A stretch of DNA of 50,190 nucleotides from Lysinibacillus sp. FJAT-14745 (GTDB taxonomy: Bacteria > Bacillota > Bacilli > Bacillales_A > Planococcaceae). Under the pieces are notes generated by a model. That model saw only the letters and a program-made list of their open reading frames with translations. It was not told the DNA's origin and did no database searches. The stretch is from the NCBI RefSeq assembly GCF_001275675.1, contig NZ_LITM01000016.1, positions 814 through 51,003 on the forward strand, written 5' to 3'. Of the stretch, positions 31,703-39,498 are shown one piece after another. Made by a program: the position numbers and the translations under genes. The first letter of the stretch is position 1, and each line of letters starts with the position of its first letter.

Positions 31703-31904
31703 GAGGGCCGACACTATGTTGGTCATTTCGGTAATGCCACAGGACGTGGCGATCGTAGACTGAGTTCCTCTATTTCAGTGGATGTTTGGACACCCGCTGA
31801 AAGAAGCTAAAAATTTCAGTCAAAAGTATGAACGGCTGAGGCAGACGTTCCAGACTTTGAAATGTTATCATTAACATTAGTAATGCCAAAGAAGAGGTGT
31901 TTTT

Positions 31905-33020
31905 GTGAGGGAGAACGATCATTCCAATATTGGTATTTTAAAAGAGATTGCAGAGTTATTAAACGAAGAAACTGAAATTGTGTCGATGTTAAAAGGAGCA
32001 CTTGTGAAATTTTTAAATGGCACAAATTTTGAAACAGGCTGGATTTTTTTTATAGATGAAAAAGGACGGTCAGAGCTTGTGGTTCATGTCAATTTACCAG
32101 AAGCTCTGGAATATAAAAATTGCCATTATTTAAAAAAAGGAGGCTGTTGGTGTGTTTCCCGCTATCGTAATGAGGAATTAAAAAAAGCCTCAAATATTAT
32201 TGAATGTCAACGTATTGAAAGTGCAATTGCAGCAAATGTTGGCGATCACGAAGGCATTACACATCATGCAACAGTGCCGCTTCAATCTGGACAAGAGCGT
32301 TTTGGTGTCTTAAATGTTGCATCGAAGGATACCGTGCGTTTTTCAGAGGAAGAGCTAGCTTTACTTGAATCGGTTGCATTTCAGATGGGCTCAGCTATTA
32401 AGCGTATTTTACTGACAAAGCAGGAGCAGGAAATGGCACTTGTGAAGGAGCGCAATCGTCTAGCCCGAGATTTACACGATTCCGTGAATCAGCTACTTTT
32501 TTCGGTTACATTAACGGCGAGAGCTGGTATTGAAATGACAAACGATAGTGATGTGAAGGAAACGTTTAAGGAGATTCAACACTTAACACAGGATGCCTTA
32601 ACAGAAATGCGTGCTCTCATTTGGCAGCTTCGTCCAAAAGGATTAGAAAATGGTTTACTTGAAGCGATAAAAGTGTATGCTGAAATGCTTGGCTTAAAGC
32701 TTCATGTAACGGTCTCAGGTGTACTGCAATTCCCATCACGTATCGAAGAAACATTATTTCGAGTAGCCCAAGAAGCACTTAATAATGTTCGTCGTCATGC
32801 TGGTGTGCTGGAGGCTGCACTTTATATTACGGTCACTTCCACAGATATTTTACTTGTTATTCGTGATGAGGGACGAGGCTTCGTCATCGATCATAACACG
32901 AAGCTACTTTCAATAGGCTTGCAATCCATAAAGGATCGTGCAAAATCAGTTGGTGGCACAGCTGACTGGGTTAGTGAAATGGGCAAAGGAACAGAGCTGT
33001 TAATCCGCTTGCCATATTAG
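31905..33020 (+). CDS. GAF-domain sensor histidine kinase with Cys cluster
   Basis: 371 residues, cytosolic with no TM helix. A GAF domain covers about 15-170, HisKA_3 includes LARDLHDSVNQLLFS (phospho-His191), and HATPase_c ends the protein (EALNNVRRHAG; DEGRGF; GLQSIKDRAKSVGG). The GAF domain has four Cys at 73, 81, 83 and 101 (CHYLKKGGCWC ... IIECQR), well placed to bind metal or an Fe-S cluster. GTG start at 31905 with AGAGGTG six bases upstream. The response regulator starts 13 bp after the stop. NarL-type two-component pair; signal unknown, redox inferred. Confidence 0.9.
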   Translation: MRENDHSNIGILKEIAELLNEETEIVSMLKGALVKFLNGTNFETGWIFFIDEKGRSELVVHVNLPEALEYKNCHYLKKGGCWCVSRYRNEELKKASNIIECQRIESAIAANVGDHEGITHHATVPLQSGQERFGVLNVASKDTVRFSEEELALLESVAFQMGSAIKRILLTKQEQEMALVKERNRLARDLHDSVNQLLFSVTLTARAGIEMTNDSDVKETFKEIQHLTQDALTEMRALIWQLRPKGLENGLLEAIKVYAEMLGLKLHVTVSGVLQFPSRIEETLFRVAQEALNNVRRHAGVLEAALYITVTSTDILLVIRDEGRGFVIDHNTKLLSIGLQSIKDRAKSVGGTADWVSEMGKGTELLIRLPY

Positions 33021-33033
33021 GGGGGGGAAGAGT

Positions 33034-33681
33034 ATGATACGTGTTTTAATCGCAGATGACCATCATGTAGTGCGTCGTGGATTATTATTTTTCTTAAAAA
33101 CACAGAAAGATATTGAAGTTGTTGGAGAAGCGAAAAATGGATTAGAGGCAGTAGCTCTAGCGGAAAGTATACAGCCAGATATTATACTCATGGACTTGGT
33201 AATGCCTGAGATGGATGGAATTCAGGCAACGAAGCGCATTAAAGCTAAATTTCCACAAATAGAAATTCTAATGCTGACAAGCTTTGCTGACCGTGATCAT
33301 GTAGTGCCAGCTATGGAGGCAGGAGCTGCAGGCTATCAGTTGAAAGATATTGAACCTGATGAGTTGGTATTGTCCATTCGTCGTATTATGCGAGGCGAAA
33401 ATACATTACATCCAGAAGCAACAACCACTCTGGAAATGGACCGTCAAGAATCTAAAAATGCACCTCATGTTTTAAACCCACTAACACCTCGTGAACAGGA
33501 TGTGCTTGCAGAGCTTACAAAAGGGAAAAGTAATCGAGAAATTGCGTCCTCTTTATTCGTTACAGAAAAAACGGTGAAAACTCATATTTCTAATATTTTC
33601 ACGAAGCTACAAGTGCAGGATCGTACGCAGGCTGCTCTTTATGCTGTGAAGCACGGACTGACAGAGGGTAGTGGTGTATAA
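33034..33681 (+). CDS. NarL/LuxR-family response regulator
   Basis: 215 residues. The receiver domain has acidic DD near 8-9, phospho-Asp54 in ILMDLVMP, Thr/Ser in MLTSF and the switch Lys in YQLKD. The LuxR helix-turn-helix is LTPREQDVLAELTKGKSNREIASSLFVTEKTVKTHISNI near 150-188. An eight-base G-run provides the ribosome site before ATG 33034. Partner of the GAF kinase; targets unknown. Confidence 0.93.
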   Translation: MIRVLIADDHHVVRRGLLFFLKTQKDIEVVGEAKNGLEAVALAESIQPDIILMDLVMPEMDGIQATKRIKAKFPQIEILMLTSFADRDHVVPAMEAGAAGYQLKDIEPDELVLSIRRIMRGENTLHPEATTTLEMDRQESKNAPHVLNPLTPREQDVLAELTKGKSNREIASSLFVTEKTVKTHISNIFTKLQVQDRTQAALYAVKHGLTEGSGV

Positions 33682-33690
33682 AAGTTAATT

Positions 33691-33744
33691 GATTTCGTCC
33701 CCAGGAGTCGGAACGGAAATCAATCTCACGTTATAGTGATGAGA
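33691..33744. repeat. partial large intergenic repeat
   Basis: GATTTCGTCCCCAGGAGTCGGAACGGAAATCAA and CACGTTATAGTGATGAG: reverse-orientation edge words of the family. Confidence 0.55.
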
Positions 33745-33752
33745 CTGGATTA

Positions 33753-33980
33753 TTAAAAAACGACGGGTTCATAGGAAACTCGTCGTTTTTTAATGAATGA
33801 AACCTTTATTTTTATTAATGTAGAGCTTGGCGAAATCGATAGGTCATCTTTTAGCTTCTGTTCATAAGCAAGAAATACTTTGTATGCCTGTTCATGAAAT
33901 CCCGTATTTATTAAAATGTGTAAATAATGCTCTAGTTTTTGTTCCTTATATGGGTCAGACTCTAATAAATAATTCAGCGT
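33753..33980 (-). pseudogene. BTAD (bacterial transcriptional activator) domain fragment
   Basis: The minus-strand frame is open from 33980 to the stop at 33753 with a stop just upstream and no start. It reads SDPYKEQKLEHYLHILINTG, FHEQAYKVFLAYEQKLKDDL and SISPSSTLI. Known: BTAD domains of SARP-like regulators end with a tetratrico-like pattern L..L...G....A...Y..Y...L..DLGI.PS. The match is good along its whole length. The rest of the protein is gone. Its end overlaps the hairpin at 33755-33793 (AAAAACGACGGGTT / AACTCGTCGTTTTT), likely the terminator of the two-component operon. Confidence 0.55.
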
Positions 33981-34097
33981 TTATTGTTAAAAACAACATA
34001 GCTATAATAGAAAAAAACGTTTAATCGCGCGAATTATAAGTCCTAAGTTGTTTTTTATTAAATTGTAAAAATAGTATTAAAGAAAAGGAGTACAAAT

Positions 34098-35018
34098 ATG
34101 AAATTAGAGCGTCTATTAACGATGACAATGATTTTAATAAATCGTAAAAAAGTGACAGCTCAGGAGCTTGCCGATTTATTTAATGTGTCAGTTCGTACTA
34201 TTTATAGAGATATTGAAACGTTGAGCTGTGCTGGGGTTCCTGTTATTAGCCAGCAGGGGGTTAATGGAGGGATTAGTTTAATTGATGGCTATCGTGTGGA
34301 TAAGCAGGTTCTGACGAAGGAGGAGCTTACTTCACTTTCTATTGCCATTAAAAGTGCGCTGACAACATACGAGGATTCACATGCTGAAGCAGTGCTTGAA
34401 AAATTAACAGGTGTTGCGGATGAGACAGTAAAACAAACTATTGATCAACTATTTATTGACCTTAGTCCTTGGGGGCCAAATGCTATTTTCAAGGAACAAA
34501 TTACTTTATTAAAGAAGGCAATTGAACGCGAGCATTGTATAAGCTTTACGTATTCTACTACACATGGCCATATAACAAGGCGATTATTAGAGCCACACAC
34601 TGTAGTACAAAAGGGAAAAGTTTGGTATGTGTATGGCTATTGCACATTGAGAGAAGATTTTCGCTTATTTAAAATTTCGAGAATGAAGGATATAAAAGAA
34701 GAGAAGACGACATTCCAGCGCAAAGAAGTCAACTTATCTGAACTCCCATGGGATAAAGAGTGGCATCGCCCTCAAAATATAGTAAACCTTACGTTATCTT
34801 TCGATTCTGCAATAACGACATTAGTAGAAGAATCATTTGGCGCTGAGCATGTAGATAATGAGCGTTCAACTATTAAAATTTCTTTGCCTGAGGATGAATG
34901 GCTATATGGCTTTCTTCTTAGCTTTGGTCATCGCCTAAAAGTATTAGAACCACCTCATATAAGTGAGATTGTGCTAAAACGAGCACAGGAAATTGTTAAG
35001 TTGTATAAAGAATTTTAA
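34098..35018 (+). CDS. HTH-WYL transcriptional regulator (YafY type)
   Basis: 306 residues. The N-terminal HTH_11 domain is LTMTMILINRKKVTAQELADLFNVSVRTIYRDIETLSCAGVPV. A WYL domain follows at about 140-220 (ISFTYSTTHGHITRRLLEPHTVVQKGKVWYVYGYC), then a WCX C-terminal extension. WYL domains sense nucleotides or nucleic acid. AAAAGGAG lies seven bases before ATG 34098. The next gene carries an effector-binding domain, and this pairing is common in Bacillales, but its ligand is unknown. Confidence 0.9.
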   Translation: MKLERLLTMTMILINRKKVTAQELADLFNVSVRTIYRDIETLSCAGVPVISQQGVNGGISLIDGYRVDKQVLTKEELTSLSIAIKSALTTYEDSHAEAVLEKLTGVADETVKQTIDQLFIDLSPWGPNAIFKEQITLLKKAIEREHCISFTYSTTHGHITRRLLEPHTVVQKGKVWYVYGYCTLREDFRLFKISRMKDIKEEKTTFQRKEVNLSELPWDKEWHRPQNIVNLTLSFDSAITTLVEESFGAEHVDNERSTIKISLPEDEWLYGFLLSFGHRLKVLEPPHISEIVLKRAQEIVKLYKEF

Positions 35019-35085
35019 TTGATGACATACAGATGTCAGGTTTCCTTTGTTATAGTCATAACAAATAGAACGAAGGGTGGATTTA

Positions 35086-35829
35086 ATGATGCAAAGTTAT
35101 TGTCAAAGCTGTGGAATGCCATTAGTGGATGAGGCATTACTTGGTACAGAAAAAGAAGGACACAAAAGTCAGGATTATTGCACATATTGTTATGAATTAG
35201 GAGAGTTCAAGCAGCCAGATCTAACAGTTCAAGAAATGATTGAAATTTGTGTGCCACACTTAAAGGAAGATGGTATGGCGGAAGAGGAAGCACGCCAAAT
35301 GATGACGTCTTTTTTACCAAGCTTAAAGAGATGGAGAAAACATGAAATAAAAGAACCAATTTTGATGAATAAAGAATCTTTTCAAATCGTAGGAATCTCA
35401 GCACGAACAAGCAATGCGAATGAAATTACCGCTCAAGCAAAAATCCCACAATTATGGTCGAATTTTTATCAGCAAAATGTTGTAGGACAAATAGCTAATG
35501 CAGTAAATCAAGTAACGTATGGTCTGTATTCTGATTACGAAACAGATGTTAATGGAGAGTATTCAATTACACTTGGGGTGGAAGTGGTAGCTACCGACGA
35601 AATTCCTGAAGGTATGGTCGTAAAAACAGTGCCAGCTGCAAAATATTTAGTTTTTACTTCTGACAAAGGTCCATTTGAAGAAGTTGTCGTAAAAGCTTGG
35701 CAGGATGTCTGGGCCTGGTTTGCAAGCTCAGATGTAGAACGAACATACACAGGTGACTTTGAAGTATACGATGAACGTTGTGCCAATCCGCAAGAAGCTC
35801 AAGTCGATATTTATATTGCAATCAAATAA
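35086..35829 (+). CDS. zinc-ribbon protein with GyrI-like effector-binding domain
   Basis: 247 residues. A four-Cys zinc ribbon (YCQSCGMPL near 5-12, then YCTYCYELG near 31-38) leads into a helical linker, followed by a GyrI/AraC-type effector-binding domain at about 90-247 (FQIVGISARTSNAN, FEVYDERCANPQEAQVDIYIAI). No DNA-binding helix-turn-helix is seen, so it may present a ligand or act with the WYL regulator 67 bp upstream. AAGGGTGG lies before ATG 35086; the ATG at 35089 is an equal candidate. Confidence 0.82.
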   Translation: MMQSYCQSCGMPLVDEALLGTEKEGHKSQDYCTYCYELGEFKQPDLTVQEMIEICVPHLKEDGMAEEEARQMMTSFLPSLKRWRKHEIKEPILMNKESFQIVGISARTSNANEITAQAKIPQLWSNFYQQNVVGQIANAVNQVTYGLYSDYETDVNGEYSITLGVEVVATDEIPEGMVVKTVPAAKYLVFTSDKGPFEEVVVKAWQDVWAWFASSDVERTYTGDFEVYDERCANPQEAQVDIYIAIK

Positions 35830-35837
35830 TTTAAACA

Positions 35838-35877
35838 AATTAAGCTTCCTACCAATAATGGATAGGGGGCTTATTTG
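35838..35877 (+). terminator. terminator of the effector-binding gene
   Basis: TAAGCTTCCTACC / GGATAGGGGGCTTA stem with mismatches, then TTTG. A weak but well-placed hairpin. Confidence 0.55.
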
Positions 35878-35947
35878 TTAAGTCCATCTGCTTTTAGTGC
35901 TACCGATGTTCCGATATAGCTAATCGTCAATTTTATTGAGCTCAGCA

Positions 35948-36010
35948 TTAAATATGTGCCGATGGATAACTAGGAACCTTTTTCCCCTTGACGTAAGTAT
36001 AGAGCTCCAT
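35948..36010 (-). CDS. possible 20-residue peptide with strong ribosome site
   Basis: AAGGAGG lies seven bases before ATG 36010, and the frame (MELYTYVKGKKVPSYPSAHI) stops at 35948. A hairpin AAACGACTCCCTT / AAGGGAGTCGTTT (36045-36081) lies just before it. It could be a real peptide, a leader, or the start of a gene lost by frameshift. Nothing else is convincing in 35830-36230. Confidence 0.3.
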   Translation of the reverse strand: MELYTYVKGKKVPSYPSAHI

Positions 36011-36044
36011 CTTGTTTCCTCCTTGCAAAACTTTCCGACATTAG

Positions 36045-36081
36045 AAAACGACTCCCTTCTCGTGTAAGGGAGTCGTTTTTT
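36045..36081 (+). terminator. strong orphan hairpin
   Basis: AAAACGACTCCCTT / AAGGGAGTCGTTTT then TT; the best T-run is on the plus strand. It lies 216 bp behind the nearest plus-strand gene, so its client is unclear. Confidence 0.6.
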
Positions 36082-36230
36082 GCGGACATAGCTATTTTTT
36101 TCAGTAGAAGCTCTTACCGTTATAGATTGTGAGCAAAATACTATTTTTATCGCCTGAATCGTACTAGCGCGATTTTTAAAAGGCAAATACGATAAGGCAA
36201 TTTATCTTCTTTCAGCGCTTGTCCAAACGC

Positions 36231-36249
36231 AATTATGCCGAGGCATAAT
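36231..36249. repeat. AATTATGCC palindrome, copy 3
   Basis: AATTATGCC-GA-GGCATAAT, 18 bp before the CNNM gene stop. Third copy of the dyad seen at 21750 and 31521. Confidence 0.65.
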
Positions 36250-36266
36250 AGATTTTTAGTCAGTTA

Positions 36267-37592
36267 CTAATCGTTGTCATTTGATAAATCACGTTCAGGT
36301 AATTTCAGAACCTCTAAGTATAAAATATGGTGACCATCTAATTCTTTTGCGATAAATTCATAACCTTGTTCTTCAATACTGTCTCCTTCGACTGCATCAA
36401 AGAGCATTGTCATGAACCAACCACCGATTGTATCAATATCATCATCTTCTATGTCAGTACCTAGCATATCATTCACGTTTTCTACTAGCATCTTCGCATC
36501 TAAAATAAAGTGATCTTCTGCAATTTCCTGAACCTCTGGAATTTCATCTTCATCGAACTCATCTTGAATGTCGCCGACAATTTCCTCAATAATATCTTCA
36601 ATCGTAACTAGTCCAGATGTTCCGCCATATTCATCCATTAAAATGGCCATATGAATGCGTTCACGCTGTATTTTTAGTAATAAGTCGTTAATTTGCGTTG
36701 TTTCCATTACGCGAATAATTGGCTGCATATAGTCAATTACAAGCTTATCGCCATTTGTTGGGTCTTTAATGTAAGCAGTTAATAAGTGCTTCATATTGAC
36801 TAAGCCGATAATATGGTCTTTGTCACCATCAATAACAGGGTAACGGGTATATTGCTCAACGCCCATTAAATCGAAAACTTCTCTAATCGTTAGTTCTTTT
36901 TCAATACCGACGATTTCAGTACGTGGGACCATGATTTCTTTTGCAAGACGATCAGAGAACTCAAAAATACTGTTCACATATTCATATTCTGAAGTATTAA
37001 TTTCTCCACCCTTTAAACTATCCGACAAAATCATACGTAACTCTTCTTCAGTATGGGCTACTTCTGATTCTGACATCATTTTCAAGCCGAAAAGGCCGGT
37101 TAAGCCACGTGCAGATCCGTTTAATAGCTTAATGATTGGATACGTAATGTTGTGGAATAAAATTAATGGGCCAGAAAGATTTAATGTTACAAGTTCTGCT
37201 TTTTGGATGGCAAGTGTTTTTGGCGCCAATTCCCCCATAACTACATGCATAAACGTTACAATTGAGAATGCAAGTATAAATGAAAGGACAGTAGTAAAAT
37301 TTTCACTCAAATTTAGAAATTCAAACACTGGATTTAAGAGAATCTTAAATGTAGGTTCACCAAGCCAACCTAGACCTAAAGCAGTGATCGTAATACCTAA
37401 TTGACATGCAGATAAGTATTCATCTAAATCTGAAATCACACGTTTTGCATTTTTTGCTTTTTTATTCCCTTCTGCAAGCAATTGATCAATACGTGTAGAT
37501 CTTACTTTAACGATTGCAAACTCGGTTGCAACGAAAAATCCTGTCATTATTATTAGTAGGGCAAATGCCGCCAACCTTATGGTTATTTCCAT
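36267..37592 (-). CDS. CNNM/CorC-family membrane protein (DUF21-CBS-CorC)
   Basis: 441 residues. A DUF21/CNNM transmembrane domain with several helices covers about 1-190 (LSACQLGITITALGLGWLGEP is the signature). Two CBS domains follow (about 205-335: IMVPRTEIVGI; MDEYGGTSGLVTIEDIIEEIVGDI), then a CorC_HlyC domain at the end. Family members export or balance magnesium or cobalt. GGAG is five bases before ATG 37592; a TTG at 37607 with AAGGA upstream is possible. A hairpin in the leader (37636-37660) pairs a second GGAGG with CCTCC; no M-box is recognisable. Confidence 0.9.
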   Translation of the reverse strand: MEITIRLAAFALLIIMTGFFVATEFAIVKVRSTRIDQLLAEGNKKAKNAKRVISDLDEYLSACQLGITITALGLGWLGEPTFKILLNPVFEFLNLSENFTTVLSFILAFSIVTFMHVVMGELAPKTLAIQKAELVTLNLSGPLILFHNITYPIIKLLNGSARGLTGLFGLKMMSESEVAHTEEELRMILSDSLKGGEINTSEYEYVNSIFEFSDRLAKEIMVPRTEIVGIEKELTIREVFDLMGVEQYTRYPVIDGDKDHIIGLVNMKHLLTAYIKDPTNGDKLVIDYMQPIIRVMETTQINDLLLKIQRERIHMAILMDEYGGTSGLVTIEDIIEEIVGDIQDEFDEDEIPEVQEIAEDHFILDAKMLVENVNDMLGTDIEDDDIDTIGGWFMTMLFDAVEGDSIEEQGYEFIAKELDGHHILYLEVLKLPERDLSNDND

Positions 37593-37635
37593 TATGTCTC
37601 CGTCCAAATAATTCCTTTGTCCCCGCCCGAATGAG

Positions 37636-37660
37636 GGAGGTAAACAAAGTGTACACCTCC
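37636..37660 (-). promoter_or_regulatory. leader hairpin with ribosome-site-like GGAGGT
   Basis: On the minus strand GGAGGT (37655-37660) faces ACCTCC (37636-37641) across 13 bases, in the leader of the CNNM gene. An AGGAGG followed eight bases later by TTG could start a short leader peptide overlapping the CNNM start in another frame. Role unproven. Confidence 0.25.
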
Positions 37661-37953
37661 TATGATTTTAAAAAATTGTTGAATATTTTAATCATAAAAT
37701 ATTTACACGCAAAACACAAATATTGACAACATTTTTTTAAAATTGATTTTCACACAATAAATTGAACAAATTAAATAATTTCAAACACCAAAAGATTGAA
37801 AATAAAAATTTGTTATGCTAACTTTAAATGTAGCAAAGAAGATAGTTTGTTTGAAGAAAGAAGCATTTACATCTCATATAAAACGACACGTCAAAAATCT
37901 CAAGAGAGCTTTACGTGCAGATTTTTTTAAATGAATTATTTTAATAGCACAAC

Positions 37954-37989
37954 AAAGGAGCCGTCTCATTCATATGAGGTGGCTCCTTT
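37954..37989. repeat. GGAGCC hairpin, copy 1
   Basis: AAAGGAGCCGTCTCAT / ATGAGGTGGCTCCTTT, followed by TGTTTT. Nearly identical to the hairpin at 38150-38184; the two bracket a repeat copy. 37661-37953 is AT-rich with no gene. Confidence 0.7.
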
Positions 37990-38040
37990 GTTTTGTAGAA
38001 AAATAAAAATAGATGGTCATAGTATCTCTCTTTGGCAAAG

Positions 38041-38108
38041 CAAGGGGTTGATTTCCGTTCCGACTGGGCGCTTTCCTGGGGGCGTCCGAAGAGGCAGCAA
38101 CAGATGTT
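38041..38108. repeat. large intergenic repeat between twin hairpins
   Basis: GGTTGATTTCCGTTCCGACT, GGGCGCTTTCCTGGGGGCGTCC and GCAGCAACAGATG: the forward edge words of the family, cleaner here than elsewhere. Confidence 0.6.
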
Positions 38109-38149
38109 TTTAACGCGACAGCTAATTTCAAAATAGTTTTTTTAAAAAA

Positions 38150-38184
38150 AAGGAGCCGTTTTCATTCGTATGAGACGGCTCCTT
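38150..38184 (-). terminator. GGAGCC hairpin, copy 2, terminator of the 38201 gene
   Basis: On the minus strand, AAGGAGCCGTCTCAT / ATGAAAACGGCTCCTT, then a long T-run, 17 bp behind the stop. Confidence 0.8.
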
Positions 38185-38200
38185 CTGCATTAATGAATTA

Positions 38201-38614
38201 TTATTGTTGAAAACGTAATTTCAAGCACGCTTTTTCCACATCGTGTAGCGTTTCTTTTAACGGTATTTCACCTGAGTAAAGTGAAATCGTAACAGGTGCT
38301 TTTTCTGTAATACCTTGCTGTGTAAAAATATAATTTTTGCCATTATACGTTAAATACGTATTTTTTACAGGTCTTTTTCCGAAAGCACTAGTAGATGAAT
38401 CAAAAAATCCTTTTAATTGACTGCAGTATTCATTGTAGAAATCACATTTAAAGCCAGAAAGAGTCTCGAATTTTTTACTATCAATAGCTTCAGCCTCATT
38501 CACTAATTCGAAAATTTTAGCTGAAAATTCGGAAAAAAATTCTTTTACTTTTGCACGAATTAATGCTTTTGAATTATAACTGTTTAAGTCATCAGAAAGA
38601 GTGACTTTACTCAT
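38201..38614 (-). CDS. hypothetical protein
   Basis: 137 residues, soluble and mixed charge, with two Cys (FKCDFYNEYCSQL). MSKVTLSDDLNSYNSKAL opens the chain. No family recognised. GGAGG lies eight bases before ATG 38614; the frame opens earlier without a site. Monocistronic, with a terminator behind. Confidence 0.75.
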   Translation of the reverse strand: MSKVTLSDDLNSYNSKALIRAKVKEFFSEFSAKIFELVNEAEAIDSKKFETLSGFKCDFYNEYCSQLKGFFDSSTSAFGKRPVKNTYLTYNGKNYIFTQQGITEKAPVTISLYSGEIPLKETLHDVEKACLKLRFQQ

Positions 38615-38795
38615 TGAAATAGCCTCCTGCATAAAAAACCTTTAATACTTAATAACATAAATGTATAAGAAAAATAAGGGAATTTCAATATACTTAAACA
38701 TTTTTAAGATAATAGCAGTGCCGAAATTAGAAAAAAATAGGTGTTTTTATGCAGTTGAGAACAGGAAGATACTACTTGTATCTTCATTCAACAAT

Positions 38796-38830
38796 TTTCT
38801 ATGCGAAAGCGACGCGACAGCACAACAATT
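38796..38830. repeat. fragment of the large intergenic repeat
   Basis: CTATGCGAAAGCGACGCGACAGCAC: a short piece of the CGAAAGCG..GCGACAGCAAC word. 38615-38848 has no supported gene. Confidence 0.4.
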
Positions 38831-38848
38831 ACACGAAGGCGAATTTGA

Positions 38849-39052
38849 TCAGTCGTAAACATGGTACAACATAAGCTCATGAATCATTTTTTTTACTTCC
38901 TCTTCGTTTGGAGGGATAGGTCCATTCCATTGTATAACGCCATCTTTTAAGTACTCCGCTGTATAACGTTCACGTTGATAAAAGAACGAAATAGACCAAC
39001 CTGGAAGCTGTGAATTTTCAAATAAAGGCTTAAAGCTAAAATGCTGAATCAT
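38849..39052 (-). CDS. yheE: YheE family (DUF5342) protein
   Basis: 67 residues. MIQHFSFKPLFENSQLPGWS, FFYQRERYTAEYLKDGVIQW and HELMLYHVYD match recalled B. subtilis YheE (71 residues) along the whole length. Function unknown. The frame runs on upstream to 39283 through repeat DNA, so ATG 39052 is preferred although its ribosome site (GGGGTTGGG) is poor. yheB and yheA follow on the other strand, as expected from Bacillus gene order. Confidence 0.85.
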   Translation of the reverse strand: MIQHFSFKPLFENSQLPGWSISFFYQRERYTAEYLKDGVIQWNGPIPPNEEEVKKMIHELMLYHVYD

Positions 39053-39192
39053 AACCCAACCCCATTTCTTATATATGTAGTTAATATTATTCAAGGATAG
39101 TGGTAATTTTGCAACTCCAAATGTCAATCCTATCGTAATGAGCTGATTAAGGGATTTTTTGTTGATATTGTGCTCATGTGTATCCATTTTAA

Positions 39193-39330
39193 CTGATTGT
39201 AGCAAAGGGCTCTTCGACTCCCACGGGAAGGCGAAGCAACCGCAACAAGGTTTGTCTGTGCGAAAGCGAAGCGACAGCAACAAGGTTTTGTCTGTGCAAC
39301 AACAACAACAACAACAACGTAGGGAGGAAG
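39193..39330. repeat. large intergenic repeat with (CAA)n tract
   Basis: Two copies of TGCGAAAGCGAAGCGACAGC-like text with GCAACAAGGTTTTGTCTGTG, then seven CAA triplets at about 39297-39318, then CGTAGGGAGGAAGC. The gap 39053-39498 otherwise shows nothing. Confidence 0.6.
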
Positions 39331-39498
39331 CGGCTTGACGCTCGCCGTAATTAGCACCTTCAAATTAATAAAGATGAATAAAAATAGTTAATCTAATAGA
39401 GGGTATTTCTTTCGTAGAAAATCATTGCTCTGCTATAATAAGTGCATCAGGCGACAAATTACGCCAATAGTGAATACAATTGAAATGAGAGGATACTA

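Noticed and set aside
33827..34024. 65-codon plus-strand frame
   Set aside because: Antisense to the BTAD fragment, which has a much better protein pattern; no ribosome site.
35920..36186. 88-codon minus-strand frame
   Set aside because: Crosses the hairpin at 36045-36081 and has no ribosome site; only the 20-codon frame in another phase has one.
37608..37953. M-box magnesium riboswitch upstream of the CNNM gene
   Set aside because: None of the conserved M-box stretches can be found; the region is AT-rich with a single short hairpin.
38661..38858. 65-codon plus-strand frame
   Set aside because: Partly repeat sequence and overlaps the end of yheE; no ribosome site.
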